25,179 nucleotides of DNA, taken from CAMCSH01 sp043748535. GTDB taxonomy: Bacteria; Verrucomicrobiota; Lentisphaeria; Lentisphaerales; Lentisphaeraceae. The DNA is taken from positions 1 through 25,179 of the forward strand of contig JAYTMY010000319.1 in the NCBI GenBank assembly GCA_043748535.1, read 5' to 3'. This document shows positions 24,742 to 25,179 of the stretch, in pieces. Under the pieces are notes generated by a model that ran no database searches, was not told where the DNA came from, and worked only from the letters and a program-made list of their open reading frames with translations. The position numbers were made by a program, and so were the translations under genes. Positions within the stretch are counted from its first letter, which is position 1. The number at the start of each line of letters is the position of its first letter.

Positions 24742-25179
24742 ATGATTGATTTTCTCAAGCACCGGCGCATTTCCAACGCTGCGTCCGAGGTTTTGGAGAC
24801 CCATCGCCAGGAGTGGCAGACTTGGGTTGATGGAATTATCTCACGACATGGGACGGGCATCTGTCTGCAAGATTATCAGGCTCTACAATTCTTAGTTGCC
24901 CGAGCTGACTTTTATCAAGAATTCACTTTTACATATAGTGGGCAGCCTTCTGCTTCTTTGGCAGCGATTCCGGCATATAATCTTTTCGATATGCCTGGGT
25001 CTGATACTTTTGATTGGGCAAAGATCAGGGTTATCCATGTGAAGTTCATTGTTTCACTGTTCAAAAACTGTCCCTACAGAGCTCGAGAGTCACGAGTTCT
25101 CCGGGTCGACCGCATTAGCCTTGAGAAGTTCCATGTGAAGGATAGTCATCTCATCGACAATCTCCAGCAGTCGCTTGTG
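24742..25179 (+). CDS. Unknown protein, 3' end outside window
   Basis: An open frame of 146 codons from ATG 24742 to the window edge, without a stop. GGAGA lies seven bases before the ATG. The product starts MIDFLKHRRISNAASEVLET and reads as a soluble protein with aromatic residues (QEWQTWVDG, FYQEFTFTYSG). I do not recognise it. Codon use is much less GC-biased than in pgi (TCT, CTT, GAT, TAT are common), as in the orphan gene at 1822. The dispersed 13-base repeat lies inside the frame at 25084-25096, read as ARESRV. Either the repeat was inserted in frame or the real gene ends differently. Function and full length are unknown. Confidence 0.55.
   Translation, partial: MIDFLKHRRISNAASEVLETHRQEWQTWVDGIISRHGTGICLQDYQALQFLVARADFYQEFTFTYSGQPSASLAAIPAYNLFDMPGSDTFDWAKIRVIHVKFIVSLFKNCPYRARESRVLRVDRISLEKFHVKDSHLIDNLQQSLV
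25080..25098. repeat. Dispersed palindromic repeat, copy 3
   Basis: AGCTCGAGAGTCACGAGTT shares the 13-base core with copies at 14260 and 20504. The ends (AGCTCG / CGAGTT) still pair, with one G-T wobble, although the outer bases differ from copy 1. That pattern suggests conserved folding. It lies in an open reading frame rather than between genes. Confidence 0.55.

Noticed and set aside
22986..24860. 624-codon minus-strand open frame
   Set aside because: Antisense to pgi and part of the next gene. Its Gly/Ala/Val/Glu-rich product has no motifs; pgi is certain. GC-rich codon bias leaves antisense frames open.

Overview
The window is ordinary-looking chromosome from a GC-rich, probably Gram-negative bacterium. 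Supporting signs are lipoprotein-type and signal-peptide leaders, a two-domain SppA, an E. coli-type PepN and an AmpG-like importer. The taxon cannot be fixed from the sequence. The gene set (about 605-residue UbiD, QueF, HrpB, large DUF349 protein) and two kinds of intergenic palindromic repeat fit the Planctomycetes-Verrucomicrobia-Lentisphaerae neighbourhood better than a typical proteobacterium, but this is an inference.

Layout. 1-1797: 3' part of the DEAH helicase gene hrpB. 1822-2295: an AT-richer unknown membrane-anchored protein. 2315-3187: a LigB/YgiD-type dioxygenase with a Tat-lipoprotein-like leader. 3360-6576 (minus): a glycosyltransferase, a UbiD-family decarboxylase and an overlapping 88-residue protein. 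6667-7446: an unknown multi-pass membrane protein. 7568-11153 (plus): a short C4 zinc-ribbon protein, a PTS EIIA (PtsN-like) protein and a 902-residue DUF349 protein, ended by a perfect terminator. 11206-11641 has no gene but holds a large inverted-repeat element. 11686-11874 (minus): a DUF5679 zinc-ribbon protein. 12126-14134 (plus): gmk, queF and prmC. 14327-15218 (minus): a transposase pseudogene with two frameshifts. 15271-15756: an unknown protein with an HxxxHRxExDxxN-type motif. 15753-20336 (minus): pepN, two small membrane proteins and an AmpG-like transporter, almost without gaps. 20538-22909 (minus): sppA and a thioredoxin-fold lipoprotein that lacks the CxxC. 23049-24656 (plus): pgi, with a terminator. 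24742-end: an unknown AT-richer open frame cut off by the window edge.

How the genes work together. Most are housekeeping genes: nucleotide metabolism (gmk), tRNA queuosine synthesis (queF), release-factor methylation (prmC), glycolysis (pgi) and peptide turnover (pepN, sppA). The tight minus-strand run pepN - small membrane protein - small membrane protein - AmpG-like importer suggests linked peptide or muropeptide salvage. The sppA-lipoprotein pair suggests an envelope function. I found no CRISPR array, tRNA, rRNA, prophage or recognisable defence system. The least explained parts are the repeats (11295-11551, and a 13-bp core at 14260, 20504 and 25084), the redox-dead lipoprotein, the Tat-lipoprotein dioxygenase and the two AT-richer orphan genes.
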